Assembly: GCA_035041965.1 (NCBI GenBank)
Contig: JAPYMA010003003.1
Coordinates: 186,001 to 250,000, forward strand
DNA: 64,000 nt
DNA from: Anisakis pegreffii
Taxonomy: Eukaryota > Nematoda > Chromadorea > Rhabditida > Anisakidae
Reading direction: 5' to 3'
Below, in pieces: positions 1-12,017 of this stretch. The stretch's first letter is position 1; every line of letters begins with the position of its first letter. The position numbers were made by a program, and so were the translations under genes. The notes under the pieces were generated by a model. That model was not told the DNA's origin. It was given only the letters and a program-made list of their open reading frames with translations, and ran no database searches.

Positions 1-158
1 TATATTGAGCGCTGATAAGTTGATTAAGCAACTCGGATCTGTTATCCGGCTCAACGACGCGCTAGATATATCCATCCGGTCCGGTGTGCCAGTTTGTGAC
101 AATACCATCGAGTAATACCTCGTTTGAGAGCATTTCTTGCCGAGAATTCATCTACTGC

Positions 159-2884
159 ATGACTGCGACTTCTGTAGATGAGCAGTCGTCGAACGGGCAG
201 CCGTCGACTCATCACCATCGTTACGGTGACGGTGATGAGGACGAGCAGCAGCAACAGTCCAGCGCTACCACTACTACAACTACTACGGACAGCATCGATC
301 ACGAGCTAGCTCCGTCCGGTATTGCCGGTCCGGTTGAGCTACAGGGCGAACCGAATCTACCGGATGTTCGCTTATGTACTATAGAGCATCGTATGTTGTC
401 TGAGAGTGATGCCGATATTGTGAGGCTTACCAAACAACGGAAACAACGTAGAAGGTGATTAATTTTTGCAATTTTGGAATTTCTTATTCTCATTCGATTC
501 TTTCCTTTCTTCTATTGAGCTTTTCACTTATTCCGTTGTTGCACTTTCTCATTATTTTTCTCAATTTTAAACGAAATCTCAAAATTCACGTTCAATGATT
601 TCCCTTTCAAATAACGAAAAATGACGCATGCGCAAATGATAATTCATCAAGTTGAAGTGCATTAAACAGCGCGAATTTCAAAAGTGTGCTGGTTGAAACC
701 TCAAAAGTGGCATTTAAGGCTTGCATTGTGTTCTAATCACGTTCTAACTCTATTACTTCATTTGTATGCCATACTCATCGATGTACACACATCGCGCTCA
801 GTTCATATTTTGTAGCATGTAGTATGGTGTGATTCTCAGCTGATTGATAGCATTTTCATTTGAATGGAATGCATTTGAATTGCTGAAGTCAGTTCAAGAC
901 TGGAATCATTTATCAGGAAGTTGATTTGTAGGAGAGGTAAGGGGCGTTGGAAGCCTTATCATAATATGACAACTGAAGAAAAACTCGCAAAGGATGAACG
1001 AGTGGAGCGGAATGCGTTGAGAAAAAGAGCGAGGTAGTATTTGACTTTGATTCGATCTACATTTGTCCATTCCTTTTTACGTTGCAAGTGCGTTTTTATG
1101 GATCATATCTCCGTATTTATATTCACTGATTATTCGTTTATATTTGTTTTGTTTGCGAATTGTCTTTTTTTAATGGCAAATTTCCACAAGATTCATGAAG
1201 TAAGCATTTACTCCACATTAGTCATTGTTACACATTTTAGACCGAAGGTATTGAATTTCTTTTGAATATATGTATCGATCAAATTTTGTGTGATGTTTGC
1301 ATTTATTCAATAGATTCATTCATTTGTGTTCAGCTGCAGAAAAAAGCATTCGAATTATTGAGTTTTGTGATTCATTTGTTCATCTCGTAGTGTGTGTGTA
1401 ATCATCACCATAGATCCTATTTCATACAACGCTTTAATTCACTATTGAATTCGTTTTGATCAATTCGTAAACTTTTCATAAAAACGTTTTTTTTAAAATA
1501 TGTGTAATAATGAAAATTAAACGACAACATTTTTCGCACTTCAGATTATTCTCGAACGGTAAACCAATGGCTCCATATAATACGACACAGTTTTTGTTGG
1601 AAGATCGCGAGAAGCGAGTTACTGTGGACTCAGATGGAGATTCAGTGAGTGGGACGGCTGCAATGCCGAAAGCGAGCATTTCACCTCAACGTGAAAGGTT
1701 TGTGATGATGAGGCATTTTTAGTGTGCACTATTGACTGTGATTGAAAGGGACACGATGCTTTTTTTGTTTTGAAATGTTTGGCATGGTTTAAGGAAGTTA
1801 TTTTAAGACACAACTTTGAAGTTTCGGTCATTAGTTCTTCAACTGTTTTGAAACAAAATGATTGCTGAATGTGCATTTGTTTTGTTTTTTGGCTTGTTTG
1901 CAGTTGTTTACTAGCGTGAGTGAGTGATACTTGTGAATGTGTGATGACGTCTTGAGAGTATGTCAGAGGAGGGAGGTTCTTTTGGAAGACACTGGCAACG
2001 TTTTTATTTTGGATTGACATTGGGCAATAGAGATTGTGAGAGAGTGATGCAAGAGAATGATGAAACAGAGCATGCACAGGAATTGTGAGTGCATTGTGTA
2101 AACATATCGCTAGAGTTGATCTCTGATCACTCGTTTGGTGTGTGATCGATATGATTGCTTAATTACGTAGATTGATGATGTGGAAACGAAATTGTTTTAA
2201 TTTGAATTAGTTGTGCTCATTTGGAATGCAAACTTATTTTAATTTTCATGTAAATGAGATAATCAACCATGTGAAAAGCAAATTATGAATGGTTCATTGT
2301 GAAAAAAAAGAAGAGATGCTGATTTGTAGAAGTGTATTTACGTAGGTGGCAAGCATTAAGCGATGAACTGACATCAGATGAATCAGAAGTGAATATTGCA
2401 GGGAGCGTTTACTGTCGGGTTCAGATGCTGGCGGTAATACGTCGGAGAGTGGGAGTGTTTCGGGTGAAGAGGATGAGTTGATGGAACGTGAGTTCGAGGC
2501 AGAGTACGACAATGTGAATTTAATGCGTATCAATGGAATGAGTCGAGAAGAGGTATCTATTTGTGATCATTTTGTTTTCATTTCATTTGTTTTGCATTTG
2601 CCATTTTAAGTGGTTTATGGAGTAATTGATTGCAGATCATTCGAGAGATGATGTATTTGGAGAGGAACAACGGGAAACTAATGGATCAAGTATCGTTGCT
2701 TAATTCGGAGAATGAAAATCTCAAGAAACTGTTGACAGAGCATAAAATTGAGTACGCAGATGTGCTGTCGGCGAAGCGAAGTCGAAGTGGCGACTCGTTC
2801 GATTCGGATGTGAGTGCGGTGCTTGTGCCAGAATCCAGTCCAATTACCGTAAAACGATCCGATATGAACACACGATCGATTTGA
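159..2884 (+). CDS. HEXIM: HEXIM family inhibitor of P-TEFb (7SK snRNP subunit)
   Basis: Five exons join in phase: 159-454, 932-1033, 1545-1697, 2402-2552 and 2636-2884, giving about 316 residues (human HEXIM1 is about 359). An in-frame ATG at 84 would add 25 residues. The N-terminus is low complexity (His, Gln and Thr runs). A basic RNA-binding motif (KQRKQRRR then GKGRWKPY) spans exons 1-2. The hallmark PYNTTQFL motif, which occludes the Cdk9 site in the family, lies in exon 3, with the preceding GKPMA as in vertebrate HEXIM. Exon 4 is acidic (EREFEAEYDN). Exon 5 begins with the leucine-rich coiled coil that binds cyclin T in the family (IIREMMYLERNN onward). By family knowledge, it holds P-TEFb inactive on 7SK RNA in the nucleus. 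The motif match is specific; only the start codon is uncertain. Confidence 0.93.
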
Positions 2885-5800
2885 CTGATCACGGTATGAG
2901 GTATCTTGAACGAGCAGTGTATCAATCAGCCAATCAGAATCAGTCGGTCGAGTGTATCTTGAAGAAGAAGAAGAAGAAAACGTACTGTATGATGGTGGAA
3001 TACAGTAGTTGAATGGTGGTAATCAACAGCATTGGCAACAATGAACTCTTCACGAGGACACAATTTCGATGCACGAAGCAATTAGGTGAGGGCTACGGGC
3101 GATAGATTCATAGAATACAAAAATTGAATTTCATCTGGCATGATTTTGAGTGATGCATTTAGTTTACTATGAACAACGGAGAGAACGTAGTTTTTAGTTA
3201 GATAACTGAAATAAATGTTGGTGAAATTCGATTACGTATGGAGATGTAATTAACAGCATGATGTAAAGCCATACAATGCTATGAGTCGATCAATTAGCAG
3301 TGTATAAGCGAGGATTCAAATTTGTGCTCCAAGTGAAGTATGTGTGCTGATGATTATCGATCACTGTGTTCAGATCACATGAACTGATCTAATCAGCAAA
3401 CAATACAGCTGAACTGGTAACAGAGCTCTGGCAGTGCCAGCGGGCGTGCTCCTCTTTACCGATTTTGTAATGTCTTGATTTGATTCATTTGTTTTGTCTT
3501 TTATTGTTTTGTTTATTTTCCCCTGGAAATAATTAAGCAATATGTTCCCATTGTATATGAAAAGTTTTCACTGATTTTATTAGTCTTCTCATTCGGTAAT
3601 CGCATGGTTGTTCCTCTTGATCCTCTCGATTGGGTTGAAGTTTGTTGCAAGAACACAGAAGTTTCGCATTGTTTAGCGAATGGCATTTGTTTTACACATA
3701 AATTCAGCGCAATAACTGAATCGAATCGTATTTGTAAATGCGATATGAGCAGTTGAATCAGATGCTAGAGTGAATTACGTGTATTTATAGCAGCATTCAT
3801 TATGGCTTATGCAACCACTACCTCACAATTGTCGTTTGTTACGGTCATAGTGAATGCCTAACGGGTGCATTTGAATGCTTCATTTTGTTGTTGTTGTATG
3901 CCCCGTGAATGAGAACACTTTCATTGTAATGGGAATGGCGTGATAGAGCTACAAAAATTTGTTGTTATGTTTTATTCTAAATACTATCGTTCTTACCATT
4001 ATTGTTTATATTCACATTATTGTTAATATGGTAAATGATGTGATTAATTGAAGTCTTATACAATTATATAATAATATTCGCAGAAGTAGTCGTCTATCAA
4101 ATGCATGAAAAAGCAAAACAATGAAACATTTACACACTTCCTCTATTCCATCATCAGTTTTTAACGTTTTTTTCTCCTTTTTCGATCAAATGTGTTGTAT
4201 TGGAATCGTTTTTTCTTTTTGTTGAGTATTGAGTGTTTCTTAAGCGATTCTCGATTACGTGTCCATATCATCATTACTTGTGCATCTGTCTTTTAAATCG
4301 TTGTTGTTGTACGTTAAATCTAATCTGTTTTCGAAGATCTGGCGTACACCAACACATCGTTCTATATACTTTATATACCATATTGATCATACTGGCCTGT
4401 TGAATCTCAACTTCAATATTACGGGTTGCTATCCTTCATATATAAATACATTATTATGCCTCAAAAAAATAAAAATCAAAACAATCCCACAAAAAAAATT
4501 AAAAAATTACAAAATCCTTTCTTCATAACACCCATCTCTTCTATCATCTTCTCATCATCCCCCTCCAAAATATCCCAGTAGTTTTCTGGAATTTGCAGTT
4601 GCGTTAGACTCGAGAAAGAAATGGATTTATGCTATTAGGATTTCTTGAGATCAAACCTCTTGAATCAGTTCTCATATTTGGAGTATAATTAATTGAATGA
4701 TAGGTGTGGAATTGGTGCGGTGAAGCAACTTCAGTCGATTCGTTCGGTTGTCCGTAAATTGCAGTTGAAGAGGAGTGTGCCTAGCAGCATGCGAGCCAGT
4801 GTTTAGCTAAATGAGTCGTGTTTTTTTGTGTTGAGTTACGACGATTGTCACACAAGCAGTGTTGTTGTTCGTGCACATTGAATTTGTTGTTGACTTGATT
4901 TGATTAATACTAATTAAATTAAATTCTGAATTGATTTTGTGTATGAAAGAAATATTTGTAAGTGAATACGATGTACTGTATATGTGTAAATGAAATGTTT
5001 ATGTGCATATAAATATGCATAGAAAGCATCGCTTTCTCAGGGAGTTTCGCCTCATCTTGGATCATTTTAATGATTTGGTTGGTTGAATTGTGAATTGTTG
5101 TTGTTATTGATAGCGTTTTACTGTAAATTGTTGATCTGTTGTGGCATGGATTTGTTTGTTTGTGTGTATGTGATACTGTCGTCGTCGTCATCCTGTTATC
5201 ACACCAACTTATATTATCACATGTCAACGGAGTATTGTTTAACGCACATAATATATTTTTAAGCACTATCAATTTCGTTTGGGTTCATGTTTGAATGGAA
5301 TGAAATTTTGAGTTTTTTTCTACGAGAATGCATGATGAGATGAAATGTTTTGTTGTTGAATTGAAGTTGTTGAGGTGAATTAAGGTTTTTGTTGAATTGA
5401 AAGCTGATTGTAGAATGTTTTTATGTGTAATTGAGGTGGTGAATTAATAAGAATTTAATGCGTAGCTACGCGATTCGTTTTTATTGTTGTTGTTTCGTCG
5501 CGGAATTGTAAGCTTAGAGAACTAACTGCAAGAGGGATTACAGTTATACATAATAAAATAATTCTGAAAGGTATTTGTAATTAGATTAGCATTTGTAGAT
5601 GTAAAGTATGGCTTAATTGTAAATCACATAAGCATATGGCAAGCAAACGCTTCGCAAACGTACAACAATATATTCTAGCTCTAATTGATAGCATTGCCAG
5701 TCAAGTTCACTATAAGACACGAGATGATGAGGTGTATTATCGCTGTGCTTCGCAGTTGAAATTGGATCAATTTAAAAAAAACGATAAAGTGTGCACTTGA

Positions 5801-7547
5801 GAAATTTATAATCGCTGACAAGGGGCACTTTTGTTTACAGTAACCGTAAAGTTGAGCAGCAGTTAATGGCGAAGTGAATGTGATTGTTCAAAGAAATGAT
5901 TGTAGCCTTTAAGCACCGATTGGAACTGTGAAATTTCAAGTAGTGACCAATAATTAATGAAATAAACGCTTTTCATAGGTGGATTTTTTTTTTGAGTCAA
6001 GATTGATGTTTATATCAGTAGCGCAAGATTTTTGTTCTGCGATCATTAGTTTCGAATGGTTCAATATTCTGATAAGCGGGTGATTCTTCTTGTGAGCGAC
6101 TAATCGATAAGCGACTCAAATTCAAGTGATAAACATTTCACTGAATACGAAGTTTCCTTTAGAGGATTGCTTTTTGAAAATATATTGCGAGTGCGAATGA
6201 GCGTGCAAACTAATGATGCTTATTTGAACACGAATCAATGCTTATGAATTCGTTTTGCTATTTCAATTACTCAAAAAATGATTTTCTAAAACAAAAAACG
6301 ATACTGTAGATCAGTTGTCACAAATATTTCTCAGCAAACCGATAAAGCCGTGTCGGAAAAATCCATTGACGCAATTGGTACCAAAGTCGCATTAATTTGC
6401 GTATTCATAAGCTTGAAATCTACGTCAACGCTTATATCTTCGACGATATCATTATGATCTGATATCGTCAATCTACGTCATTAGCTAAGAATGGACTCTA
6501 ATTTGGATGCATGATGATGCATGCGTCTCAGTGAGATGTAACTTAGGATCAAGATTGCATTAATGTGCTTGAGTTGTTCACAAATCTCTATTATAATTCC
6601 TCGCATTTATGTTTTTTGTTGAATGCATCACAATTTATCATGATGCTCTTCTCTGCGCATGCTCTTCTTATCCGATTGATCTCATTTGCGTACTGTTATT
6701 CGGGTGTTGTCTATGGCTTGATTACACATGTGATATCTTGCATCGATATTTATCTGAACTGTATATGAAATATTCATGAATAAAGGCTTTGAATATCATA
6801 ACACTGTGTTAACAACTAAAAATTTAAGAGCATTTGGAAATTCATCACAAAATACAATAAACGAAAACGCTAATCCAGTGTATCCAAACTCGAAGCAAAC
6901 AAACAAAAGAATTATTCATTAATTTGATTATTACAATTGCTATTCTCTTTGTTATTCGATGATTCGATTATAAAACCTCGCAAAAATATTGGAAAGAATC
7001 AATTATTTCGAATGGCTGAAATATTATTGCGATTTTCAGCTTATTTGATGTGTTTATCGTTCACACAATCGTCTTTGTTACAACGATCTTCTTTCGCAAT
7101 CGTATCTCTACGCTACGCTTACAAATCGACCCTACGAAAGCGTTTTTTCTTATTGTTTTTGTTATCTTCAAACAGGTCTCTCATCTTCTACCGACGAGTT
7201 CAACTATAGGTTGCAATTCTACAGCTAATACATCTATGAACGATTTTGAGTTGCTTGCACTTCAAATACAATCATCACTGCTCAGCGAAATCCCGTGCTT
7301 CGAATTCAGCGAATCGAATTATGCTTGTAATGAGATTAATTTGTGGTGAGCAATCTGAGATAAACCCAGTCATAGTCACATAACTTCACTGTTGCACACA
7401 TATTTTGTTTTCTTCACTGCTTTCAGTCTCTTTCGGTTGAGGCAAATGGATTAAAATTGCAAATTCTTGATGTACTCCTATCTCACGTCCCCAAAAACAA
7501 AACGTTCTCCAAGAATATTTATCAGATGAATGATTCAAATTCTAGAC
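2885..7547. other. HEXIM 3' flank and long non-coding stretch
   Basis: The HEXIM 3' UTR starts here; an AATAAA-type poly(A) signal is visible near 3209. The rest is AT-rich with TTG/GTT-rich runs and no recognisable gene. Two exon-like frames, 4699-4806 and 7192-7346, are listed separately. A further AATAAA occurs near 5552. I see no RNA gene. Confidence 0.5.
4699..4806 (+). other. Possible orphan terminal exon, unidentified
   Basis: After an AATGATAG acceptor-like site, one frame stays open through CGIGAVKQLQSIRSV...RKLQLKRSVPSSMRASV and ends at TAG (4804-4806). Its composition (balanced Lys/Arg/Ser/Leu, no low complexity) looks like a protein C-terminus. The neighbouring non-coding DNA does not. 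The splice phase (two bases needed from a donor exon) does not fit HEXIM exon 4, which ends in phase 0. I found no partner exon between 2885 and 4698. I do not recognise the family. Confidence 0.25.
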
Positions 7548-7625
7548 CAGTGGTTCTCACATTCGGGTGCTGCATTTCCCCTTTTGATGATCTGGCAGGC
7601 CGCAGTTACCCCACCCCCATTTATT
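7192..7625 (+). other. Unassigned exon-like frames upstream of and into the MITE
   Basis: Two open stretches look coding. The first, about 7192-7346, reads STANTSMNDFELLALQIQ and on to NEINL before a GTGAGC donor-like site. The second starts after a strong TTTCAG acceptor at 7427-7428, reads SLSVEANGLKLQILDVLLSH and continues into the MITE that begins at 7548, stopping near 7624. Their phases do not join to each other directly. No family is recognised. They could be 5' exons of a gene truncated by the insertion, or chance frames. Confidence 0.22.
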
Positions 7626-8319
7626 GAGTATGGAAATCGCAAATGTCACAATCAGATGACCGTTATGTTCAATTTTATAAGCACGTTCATGGGCCTTCTC
7701 GTTGTGTTGCTTTTCATGCAATCGATTGTGATTGCATGAAAAACTGTAGTCTGTGACACGCTCATACACTTGAAACTGATTTAGATGAATTCTCATTCTT
7801 TTTGGACGTGTTGTATTCGCTCTCATAGCTATTACATGCGAATACCGTTCTCTTGATGAGTTTTTCTCATTCACTTCGTCTCATTTCACTTCACAGTTCG
7901 AATCGATTTCTTATTCTGTAGTATATACTATTTATTGGATACGTTGACGAGTGTTGACAGCTGAAATCAACAATACAGCAATAAAATATTATTGCTCAAC
8001 AATGTTCGACAATCAAATGATTAATTACAGAGTGTATTTGATAGAATGAGAATTTGACTTTAATTGTTGATTGAAATGAATGAGAAATTAGCAGAATAGA
8101 ACACTTTTGGTGATAATAGCTATGAGAGCGATTGTAACAGCAAGGAAAAGAATGAAAACTGTGTTAAAACGAATGAAAATCCTACTAGGCCCACACGAGC
8201 CAGTGATAGTCAGAAAATTGAAGATTGTTACGAAGTACTAATTTCCTGATCTCCTTCATCACCCCTTGACACCCCCAAATTACCCAAAATGGGTAATTCC
8301 ATCTCTATGAGAAGTACTG
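7548..8319. mobile_element. Non-autonomous hAT-type MITE with 8-bp target duplication
   Basis: The element starts CAGTGGTTCTCA and ends GAGAAGTACTG, which reads CAGTACTTCTC on the other strand, so short imperfect terminal inverted repeats are present. It is flanked by perfect 8-bp duplications TTCTAGAC at 7540-7547 and 8320-8327. An 8-bp duplication plus CAGTG-type ends is the signature of the hAT superfamily. At 772 bp, with no transposase-like frame, it must be non-autonomous. A second copy lies at about 12917-13733. Confidence 0.85.
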
Positions 8320-8327
8320 TTCTAGAC

Positions 8328-9816
8328 AATCAAATAGAATCATGATCATTTGTTGATTGCTTGGGTACAATTCGAAATGGGTAATTCAGTCTGACCTCAT
8401 AGAGCTTTTCATGGTTCTTTGCAGTCTTCAACTCATCACTAGATCTGAGCAGTCCATGGTTAAACTGCTCGATTGATTCACCTAATTCAAGTTCCGTGAA
8501 AAGTTGTCATAAGTGATCTTATCTTGTCGAACTTATTGCTGGTGACCTGCAGACATTCACAGCAGCAGTTGACCGTTCCGTACCTTTCAGTCAATGTTGA
8601 GCAACATCAACTTCCTCATCAACACTAATTATCTCTAAATGTTCATTCGCAACATTCATTATTCATTCATCCACTCGTAATATTCATATTCGCTTACAAA
8701 AATCGTGGAAGTAAACTGCATTAAACAATGCAATCCACTCGATCTGATGCTAAAATGAGCCGGAAATTTTCAACAACTTTCAAGGTTTTCAAATAGCGCA
8801 TCACTTCTTTTCCTTTGCTGAGTGGTTTATATTCGATTTTAAAGGACACTCTCAGCTTTGCCTCCAATCGTGATCATCAAACTTATCACAAACTCTTTCC
8901 ATATATCCACACCGCTGAATGAAGTGCTCTGTATTAATGGTATTGCTTCAGAAGTGCTATATGTCAGTGGTATTGTTTCTGCATTGCACTCACTCTGAAA
9001 ATATGACTCTTTAGGCAAATGCCAATACATGTTATGTATATGTTATGAAGAGTGAAGATAATCATTTTGCACTGTTCAATTTTTACCAAAAAAGTATCGT
9101 CTAAATTCCGTTGAGATTAGTGAAGAGGAGTCGAGCAATTATTTTGAGTCGTTTAATAAAGCAACATAGTGATGGTATTTGAGTGGAGGAATGAAATGAA
9201 CAAAAGCGAGAATTAATAATAGTGTGTGGCTGCTGATCGATGGTCTCTGAATGACGACTGACTGCTTGATGACAGATTGTGTTGTTTTGAATATTGTGCG
9301 ATAAAAATTTTGTGCTGATGATGAGCATTTGATTTGTGAGATTGATAATAATATTAAATTGTGTGTGTTTAAATTTAATTTAGTGATAAAGTTAGATGGG
9401 AATATATACGATTGTAGCATCGAACACAGCCAGTTGTGGTGCACACAGAGAGGAGAAGAACGCATGGATTGTTTATTCGAATTTCATTTTTCGAACGTCG
9501 AAAATGAAAATCTTGTTTAAACAAGGGGTGTTCGTTCACATTTCATAGTATTGATGAACTATTCACAAACAACTTCCAAGTGTATAATTTCTGTGAATAT
9601 GTTTAGGAAATAACCATGAAAATATCATCGCATCGTAGCACTAAAATAAAATAATAGTGATAATGATGAGAATATTAAAAGTATCCATGACAACAATAGA
9701 TAATAGCAGTTATTACAACAATAATAATATAATAACGATGATAACAAGAATGAGAAAAATAATAATAATGATTGGTATAATAACAAATAATAATAGTAAT
9801 AACAATAATGATGATG

Positions 9817-9864
<48 letters not shown>

Positions 9865-10671
9865 GTGCAGAATAACAATATGATTGGTATAATAATAATA
9901 ACGACCATAATAAAAATATATTCTCATAATGATCAAATTTAATAATTTTCACAATGTTCTCAATGCATTTTAATTTTTCATTGCTGCTGAAATTTCCTGT
10001 GATGTTATTCAACTGATGTGCACAATTTGATGCTCGCCTTAACACCTCTGCTTTTGCATTTAATTTTTGTTATTATTGTGATAATGGTGATGATAATAAA
10101 ATGTATTTTCGCCAAATTCTACAAGAAAAAGGTCCTACAATAATTTGATTTTCGGAATATCATTGGAACATGTAAAAAAAACTTCAATGACTGCAATTCG
10201 AACAAGATAATTTTCAGTGTATCTGATTGACGAAGGGTTCATCGTTGCAAATTAATGCCTGAAAATTGTCAAAAATTCAATGAGGATTTAGTTGAGTGAC
10301 GGATCATTAACTGATGCTCGACAGAGTATTACTGCTATTACTGGCAACAGCAACAGATAATAGCAGTTGTAATAAAATAATATTTAAATAAATATATTTA
10401 ATATTTATTTAAATATTTAAATAAATATATGTAATAAAATATCTATAAATAATATTTAAACAATAAAATAGATTGTATAACAATAATAATATGGCAGTTT
10501 TAACAGTGAATTAACAGTAAATATGAATTCGTCATTGGGTTTTATATAATGTCGAGTTGATTGTAGATTTCGACTGAAGAAATTCAAAAATTTTCAACAT
10601 GAATGAGGGTTAATGGTAAGTCAATGAATAAATGATAATTGTTTGGAATAGGAATAAGGAGATAACACTGA
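8328..10671. other. Non-coding, microsatellite-rich stretch
   Basis: No gene is supported. Near 9700-9865 there are AAT and AAC repeats; the frames there translate only to poly-Asn, poly-Ile or poly-Tyr. A nearly palindromic AT block (TAAATAAATATATTTAATAT type) lies at about 10383-10440. AATAAA-like sites are frequent by composition and are not informative. Confidence 0.6.
9657..9868. repeat. Imperfect (AAT)n/(AAC)n microsatellite
   Basis: About 210 bp of AAT, AAC and GAT triplets, with an uninterrupted AAT run at about 9815-9862. Open frames on both strands are an artefact of the triplet repeat. Confidence 0.95.
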
Positions 10672-10860
10672 ATGCAGTTGATTGTATTCTATCGTGGTCA
10701 TCTTTTATTAATAAGTTGTTCTATTTTGTGTGCTCTATTTTCGATTCGTCACTTAGACTTTTCAGTGAAAATCGATAGTTTTCAATATGATCCGTACATT
10801 ATACATGCACACAATCACTCATCAATCCGTAAATATAGATATTATCATTCTCAGAAAAAA
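10672..10860 (+). CDS. Possible N-terminal exon of the GalNAc-transferase (signal anchor)
   Basis: The frame opens with ATG at 10672. Residues 9-25 are hydrophobic (GHLLLISCSILCALFS), followed by a hydrophilic stretch, and there is a GTGAAA donor-like site after 10860. A short cytosolic end plus one membrane anchor is what a Golgi type II glycosyltransferase needs, and this lies 1.2 kb upstream of the catalytic exons. The phase (0) does not match the next clear exon directly, so at least one linker exon is missing or the link is wrong. Confidence 0.35.
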
Positions 10861-12017
10861 GGTGAAAGGATCTGGCAAAATTCTATCGGAACGATAGCGA
10901 TTATCAAACGGATGTACAGAAGTAATCAAATGATCAATAGCAATAATCAGAAAACCATAACTTCGATACTACAATAATAATGAGCACAATAATTGGAACA
11001 AAATGAATTTATGGAATAATATCACTGCCAAAATTGTCCGAAACATCAATTGTATGCAGTTTATTCGATTGTATAACCTTCATCTAATTCCTTCCTTGAG
11101 ATGGCCTATTTTCGGCCGTCACCATGACATTATTACCCTTTCATAATAGTTTTGCACTACGACTAAAGTGAATGTGCAACATTCAGCAGCAACCATCATT
11201 CAACCGGTCTGATCTTCTCGCTTTAATTCTCCTTCAACCTAATCGTTCGCCTTTCCTGTCGCAGAACCCACTCGAACAACCTGTCCTGTCCTAATACTAT
11301 TTCCAATCAACACTAAGAAGAGTAACTTATTCATGCAATTTTAAAAGAAACATGAATGAGCTCAGTGCCAAATGTGAAACAATGCTCAAATATTCCATTT
11401 ATGTTTACTCGATTATTTATTCACTGAACTATTGTGTTGCACGAGCGGATAAGAAAAACGAAACACTCAATCTACCAAAATGTATCCATATCGATCCTTA
11501 TGTTGAGTTAGTTTTACGAGTTTTTCGTCCATCGAATTCTATGAATCGTTTTTTTTTGCAAACGAATGTGATCCATTGTTCATTGCACTTACTCATTTAT
11601 GTCATATAATCTGCAGTTTTCATTCTTTCAACCATTCTCTTCTTGATGCTTTCTTAGAACAAACAATAAATTTAACTCTTTCCATTGAAAACACTTGAAA
11701 TATTCATTCGTCGCTTTCAAGCACTCGTAAAATCAAGTTTCGTTTCGTTTGTTCATTGTAATTGGTAAAAGGCAATATTCTTCCGACATTTTTCTGCACA
11801 TAAATAATTTCTCGTAGTTTTTCTCGCCATCCTTTCAACCAGTAAAATTGCAGTCGAATGCATTATGTTTGCCGTCAAAAATAGAAAGATTATGAAAAAG
11901 AACAAAAATACGATTATACTTTGATTTTGCAAATGGAATCGAAATGATCGTTTGCTTGCTGAACTCAATAAAAAATTTTTCAAATTACCAGTTGAAAATT
12001 TCAAATAATCATCGCAG

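Noticed and set aside
3014..3104. Short frame MVVINSIGNNELF with a GTGAGG donor-like site
   Set aside because: It lies in the HEXIM 3' UTR and its phase does not join to the exon-like piece at 4699.
6400..6520. Inverted words CGATATCAT and ATGATCTGATATCG
   Set aside because: Short and imperfect; expected by chance in AT-rich DNA.
9625..10045. Several overlapping open frames on both strands
   Set aside because: They translate to poly-Asn, poly-Tyr, poly-Ile or poly-Leu from an AAT microsatellite.
11352..11609. Plus-strand frame MNELSAKCETMLKY upstream of the GalNAc-transferase
   Set aside because: No match to the family and no in-phase splice link could be made. 10672-10860 is a better N-terminal candidate.
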